Below, in pieces: positions 6,768 through 12,041 of a DNA stretch of 14,002 bases; positions within the stretch are counted from its first letter, which is position 1, and every line of letters begins with the position of its first letter. Source of the stretch: RGIG3994 sp964461635 (GTDB taxonomy: Bacteria; Bacillota; Clostridia; Oscillospirales; CAG-272); contig CAYWVC010000036.1 in assembly GCA_964461635.1 (NCBI GenBank), positions 1-14,002 on the forward strand, in the 5' to 3' direction. The notes below the pieces were generated by a model. The model worked only from the letters and a program-made list of their open reading frames with translations. It was not told the origin of the DNA and did not search any database. Made by a program: the position numbers and the translations under genes.

Positions 6768-6987
6768 CTGTATAATTCATCCTTTCTTCCGTTCTCTTAT
6801 CCCGCATTGACTTCTCATCATAGGACTTGCGGCGGCACATCCAGCAAGAACAATGGATTTTGTTTTTGCTATATTGATGAAGATTGTCATAATACTCCCA
6901 ACCGAAAACTTCGTGCGCGATGCGACGCTTGCGAATTGCGTTTTTCCATTCGTTGTTGCGGATTTGTTCTTTGGTGTGGCGTGTCAT
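6730..6987 (-). CDS. Small CxCxxC zinc-binding-type protein
   Basis: The protein has 85 residues. The start at 6987 was chosen because AAAGGTG lies upstream; an in-frame GTG at 6996 overlaps that site. The N-terminus is basic (TRHTKEQIRNNEWKNAIRKR). About residue 46 comes KNKIHCSCWMCRRKS, a CxCxxC cluster with a nearby histidine, followed by a charged helix. Small proteins with the pattern NK.HCSC..C..K are common hypothetical proteins in Clostridia phages, and zinc binding is the usual reading. The cluster is not a complete HNH motif. The gene follows the stop of methyltransferase 2 by five bases and overlaps the second nuclease, so it is part of the cargo operon. Its function is unknown; a DNA-binding helper or regulator is possible. 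Confidence 0.72.
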   Translation of the reverse strand: MTRHTKEQIRNNEWKNAIRKRRIAHEVFGWEYYDNLHQYSKNKIHCSCWMCRRKSYDEKSMRDKRTEERMNYTDEIYDKSNQERE

Positions 6988-6992
6988 ACATA

Positions 6993-7796
6993 TCACCTTT
7001 CTTGTAGAACTTGATTTGAATAATAGATTAATTCGCCTTTTGGTAAAGATTTTGGCCCTACTGTATCTTCTATTGTATCATACTTTACGGAATTAAGCAA
7101 ATAGACAAGCTCTTCTGTTGTATATTTACTTGTATTCTGTAAATAATAATTAGAGGATAATGCTCCTGCCTTATCTAAAAAGGCTTTTCCTGCATTGCCA
7201 CCAACTCGTTGAATGCGAAAGTCTGCTTCTTCTTTTGTGTTTACAAAAGAAAAGTAGGGACTTTCTTTGGGGAAGGCAATCTTTTCTCGTTTGTTCTCTC
7301 TTCTTTCCCAGACTTGAAAAACACAAGGTACATCATAATCTTGTTCTTCTAAAAGAAAACTGTTTTTTGGAAGTTCTCTTTCTTTTATTAACCAAAAATC
7401 CAAACAAAGTTTATTTTGTATGGAAACTTTCCTAAAAGACTTCGGCAATATAAAAGCAATTGTATTCGCAAATTGCGCGGCGTGATTAAAAAACCTAATT
7501 GCTAATGAAGATTGTTCTCCAAAGGGAGGGTTCCCAATTACAAGAATATTTTCTTGTTGCGGCGGGATATAAGTAAAAAAATCTTGTTTTGTAATTTTTT
7601 CATTTTCTGGCTCAATGTCTAATGCTATACAATTTGGAATCAGATTAGAAAATGAACCACTACCTGCGGACGGTTCAATTATCAAAGAATATGAAGATAG
7701 GTCTAACTCTTGTAAAAGTTGAGCCGCAATTTTAGGCTTTGTGTAAAACTTATCATTTTTTTCTTTTCTTCCAAGTGATTTAGTCGTTCCTTTCAA
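6993..7796 (-). CDS. Adenine-specific DNA methyltransferase 2
   Basis: The protein has 267 residues and uses a TTG start at 7796 with GAGGTG seven bases upstream. NDKFYT (14-19) precedes motif I, EPSAGSGSF (41-49); LDIEPE follows (59-64), and NPPFG (89-93) is the catalytic motif of N6-adenine methyltransferases. FILPKSFRKVS and VPCVFQVW match the paralogue at 5435-6154, with the same order of blocks throughout. The C-terminal third differs and may form part of the target-recognition region. The small size, with no helicase or subunit domains, fits an orphan phage methyltransferase or the M partner of a type II system. It lies downstream of the small nuclease at 7922-8308, with a basic ORF between them whose end overlaps this start by 17 bases. 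Protection of phage DNA is the likely outcome; the recognition site cannot be read from sequence. Confidence 0.9.
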   Translation of the reverse strand: MKGTTKSLGRKEKNDKFYTKPKIAAQLLQELDLSSYSLIIEPSAGSGSFSNLIPNCIALDIEPENEKITKQDFFTYIPPQQENILVIGNPPFGEQSSLAIRFFNHAAQFANTIAFILPKSFRKVSIQNKLCLDFWLIKERELPKNSFLLEEQDYDVPCVFQVWERRENKREKIAFPKESPYFSFVNTKEEADFRIQRVGGNAGKAFLDKAGALSSNYYLQNTSKYTTEELVYLLNSVKYDTIEDTVGPKSLPKGELIYYSNQVLQER

Positions 7797-7938
7797 GGCT
7801 CTTCACCTCGTATTTTGGAATAAAATAATTGTAAAAATCTTTATTATTAATCGCGCACTGAATGCGTTTTTGCTTTTTATGGTCGCGCTTGAAACGAGGA
7901 CGAATAAGATTAGGAGTGCGATTATGCCATTCCTTTTT
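7780..7938 (-). pseudogene. Basic small ORF without a start codon
   Basis: Between the first nuclease and methyltransferase 2 one frame is open for 52 codons and reads like a real protein: WHNRTPNLIRPRFKRDHKKQ, then KRIQCAINNKDFYNYF, IPKYEVKSLERND. It ends 17 bases inside methyltransferase 2. No ATG, GTG or TTG is available until near its end. It begins after an in-frame TAA (7939-7941) in the A-run at 7934-7940, and it lies in the +1 frame relative to the nuclease. Removing one A would fuse it to the nuclease C-terminus; removing one G from ATGG (7927-7930) would give it an ATG start. Possible explanations are a broken gene, a frameshifted extension or a sequencing indel. The family is not recognised; the composition suggests nucleic-acid binding. 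Confidence 0.5.
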
Positions 7939-8308
7939 TTAGAATAGCGATTTCTTTTTTCCACTTCTCGTCATCACTTTTATCATTTGTTACAGAAGAA
8001 AGAAGATTAGAAAAAGAATCATTCATAGAAGTATCAAAATACTTATTCCATTCTTTATACGGAATAAATAAGATGTGCTCTTCTCCATTGTCAAAGCCGC
8101 ATACCAAATAAAAATCCTCATCTATCATAGATTGGCGAAAATAATCAGCAAGTTCCACATCACTTTCGTATTTCTCGTGCTTAATAGAAACAGGAATAGA
8201 ACCACAGTAAGCGTCCCATTTTCCAATATAATTCTTTTCTTTTTGTAAAAAGAAGCGTGAAATTACATTTGCTTCATAATCAAATCCTTGTTTCTGTCGT
8301 TCTGCCAT
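7922..8308 (-). CDS. Putative small PD-(D/E)XK-like nuclease
   Basis: The protein has 128 residues; the start at 8308 follows GGAGGAA. GFDYEANVISRF (8-19) with E12, then GKWDAYCGSIPVSIKHEK with D32 and S41-x-K43, has the spacing of a PD-(D/E)XK active site in which the E of ExK is replaced by S. ELADYFRQSMIDEDFYLVCGF (about 53-73) resembles the helix and strand that follow the active site in small restriction endonuclease-like proteins. A charged C-terminal tail follows. It is the first gene of the cargo island, has its own promoter (8336-8364) and is followed by methyltransferase 2, so it may be the restriction partner of that enzyme. The substituted active-site residue lowers certainty; it could be an inactive or divergent nuclease. 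Confidence 0.55.
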   Translation of the reverse strand: MAERQKQGFDYEANVISRFFLQKEKNYIGKWDAYCGSIPVSIKHEKYESDVELADYFRQSMIDEDFYLVCGFDNGEEHILFIPYKEWNKYFDTSMNDSFSNLLSSVTNDKSDDEKWKKEIAILKKGMA

Positions 8309-8315
8309 ATTATAA

Positions 8316-8357
8316 TTCCTCCATTCTATAATATTATTATACTACAAAATGGAGGAA
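8316..8357 (-). promoter_or_regulatory. Inverted repeat masking the nuclease ribosome binding site
   Basis: TTCCTCCATT (8316-8325) and AATGGAGGAA (8348-8357) are perfect 10-bp inverted copies separated by 22 bases. On the minus strand the downstream arm contains the GGAGGAA ribosome binding site of the nuclease starting at 8308. The -10 box of the local promoter (8336-8341) lies in the loop, so RNA begun there lacks the upstream arm. Read-through RNA from upstream would carry both arms and could hide the site. The repeat might alternatively be an operator. Confidence 0.75.
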
Positions 8358-8364
8358 AAATCAA
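8336..8364 (-). promoter_or_regulatory. Vegetative-type promoter of the nuclease-methyltransferase island
   Basis: TTGATT (8359-8364) and TATAAT (8336-8341) are separated by exactly 17 bases on the minus strand. The predicted start near 8329 gives a leader of about 20 bases before the nuclease start codon. This is the best -35/-10 pair in the window. It overlaps the last codons of the 58-residue gene and gives the cargo genes transcription independent of the upstream lysis and tail genes. Confidence 0.8.
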
Positions 8365-8537
8365 CCATTATTCTTTTCTCGTAGTTGTTGGAGAAGATAG
8401 GAAACCTTCGCTTCAAGTTCTTCAATCCTTGTTTGTTCTACGGTTTTCTTTTGCTTCTGCGAAAAGAACTCCTCATTTTTTTCAAGAAATCTATCAAGTT
8501 TTTCTTGCTGTTCGGGAGTAATATATTTAGTTTTCAT
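8361..8537 (-). CDS. 58-residue coiled-coil protein
   Basis: The sequence starts MKTKYITPEQQEKLDRFLEK and continues with EEFFSQKQKKTVEQTRIEEL, then EAKVSYLLQQLREKNNG. Leucines and isoleucines at heptad-like spacing in the second half (IEELEAKVSYLLQQL) predict a coiled coil. The start at 8537 has GGAGTGAAGG upstream and overlaps the end of the preceding gene by 11 bases, which is typical of coupled translation. Its stop (8361-8363) lies three bases before the inverted repeat that can mask the next gene's ribosome binding site, so a ribosome finishing this gene would cover that arm. Function unknown; no transmembrane segment, so not a holin. A similar C-terminal coiled coil occurs in the protein at 11665-12030. 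Confidence 0.75.
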   Translation of the reverse strand: MKTKYITPEQQEKLDRFLEKNEEFFSQKQKKTVEQTRIEELEAKVSYLLQQLREKNNG

Positions 8538-9195
8538 ATGCCTTCACTCCCCAAAGGTCCATTGCAAAGGGAAATTCTTCAAAAGGTTGTGGCTCGTCAG
8601 GATAGAACCAGAGATAAATATATCTAATAAGGCCTTCTTCCTCCTCATCTTCCACAAAAGCTTTATTTGCTACTACTTGTTGAGCGAAAGAACCGACATC
8701 TTGGCTACTATACGACCAGAACATTCCGTGCGATTTTTCACAGATAATCCAATTTACCGTTCCTAACACGCTATATTCTTCGCCAACTGTGTTGTTTGCA
8801 AACAATCCGTGTGGGAAGTAAGCGTAAGCTGGACGCTTTGAAGTCCAAGCGTCTCTTATATCATTAGAAGCAGAAAATGTGGTATATACCGACCAATTCC
8901 TATCTTCTTCATCTTCCGTCCATCGTCTTTTATTGCCGAATTGCATACGACACGCATAAAGATTTAGCGGTTCGCCGTTCGGGCGAGAGATTACATAATA
9001 AATAAGGGTGCCAGTGCTTTGTCGTAAATAAGAAGTTATTTCAATCTCTCCTGTCAAATCTTCATATTTTCCTCCACTAGAAAATTGAACGATTTGAGAG
9101 AAGGAAAGGTCTTCATTGATGTTGTTTTGTTGCCGAACTTCGTCAGCAAGAGCGGTCAGTGACTTTTTATTAATAATTACATATTCATCGGGCAT
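8527..9195 (-). CDS. Putative tail-associated structural protein
   Basis: The protein has 222 residues. The ATG at 9195 is preferred over an in-frame GTG at 9204 because the A/G-rich tract ending at 9204 then acts as the ribosome binding site. The N-terminus (IINKKSLTALADEVRQQNNI then LSFSQIVQ) resembles the short N-terminal helix module of many Bacillota phage tail proteins, of the form LTAIADAIR followed by a T/S-x-x-Q-I helix. The rest is rich in aromatic and acidic residues (WTEDEEDRNWSVYTTF, SKRPAYAYFPHG, EDEEEEGLIRYIYLWFYPDE) and probably forms a beta-sandwich. I cannot name the domain. It sits between the endolysin and the cargo island, in the same strand and operon. A minor tail or baseplate role is inferred from the N-terminus and the context. 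Confidence 0.65.
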   Translation of the reverse strand: MPDEYVIINKKSLTALADEVRQQNNINEDLSFSQIVQFSSGGKYEDLTGEIEITSYLRQSTGTLIYYVISRPNGEPLNLYACRMQFGNKRRWTEDEEDRNWSVYTTFSASNDIRDAWTSKRPAYAYFPHGLFANNTVGEEYSVLGTVNWIICEKSHGMFWSYSSQDVGSFAQQVVANKAFVEDEEEEGLIRYIYLWFYPDEPQPFEEFPFAMDLWGVKAYEN

Positions 9196-9203
9196 TTGCC
9201 GCA

Positions 9204-9218
9204 CCCCCCTTTTTTTTT
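9204..9218 (-). repeat. A9-G6 homopolymer tract serving as ribosome binding site
   Basis: On the minus strand nine A (9210-9218) are followed by six G (9204-9209), beginning at the TAA stop of the endolysin gene and ending at the start region of the next gene. It seems to act as a degenerate Shine-Dalgarno sequence and is prone to slippage. A related A10-G9 tract occurs at 11310-11328. Confidence 0.6.
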
Positions 9219-10206
9219 ACTTCACAGAAGAATATTTACCAGAAACCCAGCCGGTTTTTCCATTGAAATTAATTTTATTCCAACCAGCAGAATTAGTTTC
9301 TCCTGCATATTCATAAGTTTCGCCCTTATGCGCTACGCCAAGAATAGAACCCGAAGTATTGCCTTGCGCGCGCACATTGCAATTGCCGCCGACAATTTCA
9401 ACAATTTTCTTTACGGAGTTTTGTTGCTTTTCAACAAGAGCCGCGTAAGATTTAGAACCAAACTCACCATCAACGGTAAGGCCGCAATCCTTTTGGAAAG
9501 CCCTAACCGCTGCGAGAGTTCCACTACCGAAATCGCCGTCCGCCCCGTATTTGCCACAATCGTAGCCAAGGGCAATTAGTGCAGATTGTAGTTCTTTTAC
9601 GTCATCGCCGCTCATTCCTTTTTTGAGAAGACGGGAACCAAGCACTCGCTTTGTTTCGGTTGGAGTAGTAGTGGCTCCTTCATATTTACTACCATTATTA
9701 ATAACTACAACAGTGTGGCCGTTAGTTTTAGTTACCAAAATGTCGCCAGCGCCAAGATAATCACTTTGGTTAGTATATTTATTGCCTTTCATTTCTACGA
9801 ACTCTCCACTGTTCAGTAAATAGGAAGGCATATTACCAGTTCTAAAAGCTTCTGGAACATCAATGCCACAAAAAGCAAGACAAACTCTCACAAGAGCAGA
9901 ACAATCGGTTTCCACCGCTTTAGAAAGGGACATTGATGTAAAATTGTTTTTTGCAAGTTCTTTGTAAAGAGTATGTCTTTGATATTGGTCGTAGCCAATT
10001 TTATTATCGTCACACGCCCATTTCATTACCTTTGCAATAGTCTCGGCATTTTCTGCCTTTTTTGCTCTAAAAACTCGCCACCCTTTTGAATGAAGATACC
10101 ATTTTTGAGTGCTAACCTCTTTTCCGTTTTTTTGATCGCCCGCTTGGCCTCCGTGAGCTTTTCCATTTTCATCACTCCGTGCGGAGCCTACATATACAGT
10201 TGCCAT
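9217..10206 (-). CDS. Endolysin: cysteine peptidase/amidase, PG-binding and SH3b domains
   Basis: The protein has 329 residues; the start at 10206 follows GGAGG. Residues about 1-175 resemble phage endolysin catalytic domains of the NlpC/P60-like cysteine type: AHGGQAGDQ near 17-25, the nucleophile C102 in ETDCSALVRVC, and H164 in TNGHTVVVI after GAGDILV. About 188-257 is a peptidoglycan-binding domain (KGMSGDDVKELQSALIALGY, then DGDFGSGTLAAVRAFQ and VDGEFG). About 268-329 is a bacterial SH3 domain (NCNVRAQGNTSGSILGVAHK, then GWNKINFNGKTGWVSGKY). There is no signal peptide, so export would need a holin or delivery on the virion. It would cut host peptidoglycan at lysis. It lies 16 bases after the Gp10-C-like fibre gene; no holin gene is visible in the window. 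Confidence 0.92.
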   Translation of the reverse strand: MATVYVGSARSDENGKAHGGQAGDQKNGKEVSTQKWYLHSKGWRVFRAKKAENAETIAKVMKWACDDNKIGYDQYQRHTLYKELAKNNFTSMSLSKAVETDCSALVRVCLAFCGIDVPEAFRTGNMPSYLLNSGEFVEMKGNKYTNQSDYLGAGDILVTKTNGHTVVVINNGSKYEGATTTPTETKRVLGSRLLKKGMSGDDVKELQSALIALGYDCGKYGADGDFGSGTLAAVRAFQKDCGLTVDGEFGSKSYAALVEKQQNSVKKIVEIVGGNCNVRAQGNTSGSILGVAHKGETYEYAGETNSAGWNKINFNGKTGWVSGKYSSVK

Positions 10207-10222
10207 TTGCTTAATCCTCCTT

Positions 10223-11233
10223 TTATGCCGTTCTCTTCCATACATTTACCACCAAGTAGGGCGGCATATTGTTGAAAGGTTCGTTTTCAGTTGTTCTATT
10301 ATCAATATCCGTTCTGGTTGGATAGGGATTATCCAAGTTTGAAGTAGAAGTGTTAGTAAAAGCGTATTTACCACTGGAAGTGCTTGTTGCGACTTGCGTT
10401 TTTGCGCGATTAGTTCTCTTTATCGTCATAAAACTCCAATCGTCCGTATCTCCCGTATATCCATAAGCACGATGACTGTGAGCGGGAACCTCTTCGCTGG
10501 TTAGTAAGTGCTTCGCTTCGCCGCCAGTCGCTCCATTTATATAATTTTCACCAGAAGACAATAGGAAAGTATCTTTAATCTGTTCCCAAGTGCCGCCGAA
10601 TAATGTTGTGGGGTCTGTTTCATTGACAGACATATAAATGGAACCAACAGGATAAATTAAATCAACAATACCAAGGTTTTGTTGTGCTCCCGCGACGGTC
10701 GTAGCACCTGTGCCGCCTTGTTTAACGGTGACTGTATATTTATCGGTTAGTATATTATAATTCGCACTGGCAGTAATTGCTCTTGTAGTCACAGGAAGAG
10801 AGTAATGCTCTTGATAAGTATTTCCTCCATTACCTTGTGAAAACTTAAAATAACTACCTTGCATTTGTGTGGCATAAGTGCTAATAATTTGCCCTAAAAC
10901 ATTTGAAGCATTTTGAGAATACAAATTAATAATAGGTATTGTTCCATTTTTAATATTAAAATCACCAGTAATTGTGCCACCCGGTGCTACAATATTATTG
11001 AATGCTTCTTCTTGTGTAGTGCCGCCAGTGCCACCATAAGCAACTTCTATTGTTCCAACATCTACTGCGGCAGAACCATCATAAGACTTTCCATTTACAG
11101 AAATAGGGTTGGGATTTTTAAGTGCGAGATTTTGGTGCGCATTGTCATCAGTATTGTGCGATTCAAACTTCCCTAAAACTTGCTGCCATAGGCGAGGCAA
11201 ACCAGTTTCAAGGTCTAAAAACTTTTTACTCAT
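10223..11233 (-). CDS. Tail fibre/baseplate protein with Gp10-C-like end
   Basis: The protein has 336 residues; the start at 11233 follows AAAGGAGG. Residues 1-34 (KKFLDLETGLPRLW then ESHNTDDNAHQ) are nearly the same as the N-terminus of the 855-residue fibre. GGTGGTTQEEAFNNIVAPGG (67-86) and GGTGATT (173-179) are tail-fibre repeats also shared with it. From residue 193 the sequence follows the C-terminal domain found in many phage baseplate or collar proteins: IYPVGSIYMSVN, LFGGTWEQI, FLL, LTSEEVPAHSHR with an HxH motif, and the end NMPPYLVVNVWKRTA. That domain usually forms a trimeric tip, where HxH may bind metal. A second, shorter fibre using the same attachment site as the 855-residue fibre is the likely role. 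Confidence 0.88.
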   Translation of the reverse strand: MSKKFLDLETGLPRLWQQVLGKFESHNTDDNAHQNLALKNPNPISVNGKSYDGSAAVDVGTIEVAYGGTGGTTQEEAFNNIVAPGGTITGDFNIKNGTIPIINLYSQNASNVLGQIISTYATQMQGSYFKFSQGNGGNTYQEHYSLPVTTRAITASANYNILTDKYTVTVKQGGTGATTVAGAQQNLGIVDLIYPVGSIYMSVNETDPTTLFGGTWEQIKDTFLLSSGENYINGATGGEAKHLLTSEEVPAHSHRAYGYTGDTDDWSFMTIKRTNRAKTQVATSTSSGKYAFTNTSTSNLDNPYPTRTDIDNRTTENEPFNNMPPYLVVNVWKRTA

Positions 11234-11240
11234 TTAATTG

Positions 11241-11289
11241 CCTCCTTTCAGTTTCAAGGGGCTTTAACATACTTTCTTTTTCAAGTATG
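11241..11289 (-). promoter_or_regulatory. Structured leader of the short tail fibre gene (copy B)
   Basis: On the minus strand CATACTT (11283-11289) pairs perfectly with AAGTATG (11268-11274) around the loop GAAAAAGA (11275-11282). It is followed by TTGAAACTGAAAGGAGG, holding the ribosome binding site. The 49 positions align without gaps to the leader of the large fibre gene; loop and 3' segment are conserved while stem pairs change together. A weaker hairpin (GGGC/GCCC, 11300-11312) lies upstream, as a hairpin also does in copy A. Confidence 0.6.
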
Positions 11290-11309
11290 GAAAAGAAGAG
11301 GGCTTGCCG

Positions 11310-11328
11310 CCCCCCCCCTTTTTTTTTT
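11310..11328 (-). repeat. A10-G9 homopolymer tract
   Basis: Ten A (11319-11328) then nine G (11310-11318) on the minus strand, starting within the TAA stop of the 90-residue gene. The G-run can pair in a weak hairpin with the CCC at 11300-11302. Such tracts vary in length by slippage; here a change would alter only the intergenic leader. Confidence 0.6.
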
Positions 11329-11599
11329 AGAACTTTAATTCACTTGCGTAAGTAATAGAAGCGTTGCAGACGCTATCGATTTCATCTTCTGTAATTGCTT
11401 CTGGGCCAACAAAAGGAAGGTTGCTTACAAGGGTTAGGCCATCGCCAACCTTGATTTTTGGCTCTCCGTCCCCATCATCATAGATACAAATTTCACCTTT
11501 TAGGGGGATAAAGTTTGTTGCTTTTTCCCAATTTACGGTTTTATCAATCTTTTGAAGTATTCTACCTTTGGCTACTTTTACAGTTTGTTTTTCAGCCAT
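11327..11599 (-). CDS. Mtd-N-like small tail protein
   Basis: The protein has 90 residues; the start at 11599 follows AAAGGAGG and an A-tract. The middle, FIPLKGEICIYDDGDGEPKI then KVGDGLTLVSNLPF, matches the N-terminal module of the phage major tropism determinant and similar tail proteins, in which L..GE is followed by KiGDG and L. The end ITEDEIDSVCNAS resembles a short linker (I/LT..EID) seen in many Bacillota phage tail proteins. Only this module is present, with no receptor-binding domain attached, so it may be an adaptor or a small subunit that joins larger fibres. It has its own promoter (11622-11650) and precedes the short fibre gene. Confidence 0.75.
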   Translation of the reverse strand: MAEKQTVKVAKGRILQKIDKTVNWEKATNFIPLKGEICIYDDGDGEPKIKVGDGLTLVSNLPFVGPEAITEDEIDSVCNASITYASELKF

Positions 11600-11621
11600 A
11601 ATGACCACCTCCTTTTTTTTT

Positions 11622-11650
11622 ATTATATCATACTTTCCTAAAAAAGTAAA
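11622..11650 (-). promoter_or_regulatory. Promoter for the Mtd-N-like gene and short fibre unit
   Basis: TTTACT (11645-11650) and a perfect TATAAT (11622-11627) are separated by 17 bases on the minus strand. The promoter follows the hairpin at 11658-11676 and gives a short leader ending in an A-tract and AGGAGG. It should start a new transcript covering the 90-residue protein, short fibre and endolysin. Confidence 0.72.
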
Positions 11651-11657
11651 ACAATTA

Positions 11658-11676
11658 GGGAGCATTATATGCTCCC
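11658..11676 (-). terminator. Terminator-like hairpin overlapping a stop codon
   Basis: GGGAGCAT (11658-11665) and ATGCTCCC (11669-11676) form a perfect 8-bp stem with a 3-nt loop. On the minus strand it is followed by an interrupted T-rich stretch (TAATTGTTTTAC and then TTTTTT). The stop codon of the coiled-coil gene (11665-11667) lies inside it, so ribosomes finishing that gene would melt it. It is probably a partial terminator. Confidence 0.68.
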
Positions 11677-12030
11677 CAGTTTAGAAAGTAGTTGTTGAAT
11701 TAGAAGATTCTGTTGTGCGACAACATCTTTTAAATCACTAACTTCTTTTTTCAATGAATCATCAACTTGTGAGTTTTGAAGAAGGTTCGTGGCATAGATG
11801 TTGTCTTTTTCCTTCTCATCAATCGTATAAACCTTTACACTTTTGATGTCATTCGGGAAATTATATGGTGTGCCATTTAGATGATAAACAGTATTTCCGT
11901 CACTACCAAGGAGGGCATTCGCCATATACTTCTTAACCTCTACAAAGCGATTCTGTGCTTCAAGATATTTAAGGTAGCGTTCTTGCGGGCACACATCAAT
12001 AATTACATTATTATGAACGACTTTTAGCAT
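11665..12030 (-). CDS. Hypothetical phage protein with C-terminal coiled coil
   Basis: The protein has 121 residues; the start at 12030 has AAGGAGGG upstream, overlapping the stop region of the preceding gene. The N-terminal half (MLKVVHNNVIIDVCPQERYL, then RFVEVKKYMANALLGSDGNT and VYHLNGTPYNFP) looks like a small beta-rich domain. The last 35 residues (SLKKEVSDLKDVVAQQNLLI, QQLLSKLGSI) form a clear heptad coiled coil, probably for oligomerisation. I do not recognise a named family. It lies between two receptor-binding-type genes, so a tail chaperone, linker or small fibre component is plausible. The hairpin at 11658-11676 covers its last codons. Confidence 0.75.
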   Translation of the reverse strand: MLKVVHNNVIIDVCPQERYLKYLEAQNRFVEVKKYMANALLGSDGNTVYHLNGTPYNFPNDIKSVKVYTIDEKEKDNIYATNLLQNSQVDDSLKKEVSDLKDVVAQQNLLIQQLLSKLGSI

Positions 12031-12041
12031 TCTCTCCCTCC

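Noticed and set aside
7797..7940. Programmed -1 frameshift at A AAA AAA adding a hydrophobic tail to the first nuclease
   Set aside because: The heptamer fits, but the -1 product looks like an out-of-frame reading of the better protein-like basic ORF and no clear stimulatory stem follows; noted only as an alternative.
9196..9579. Open frame on the plus strand over the endolysin gene, and other plus-strand frames
   Set aside because: They lie opposite well-supported minus-strand genes, lack ribosome binding sites and show no recognisable protein pattern.
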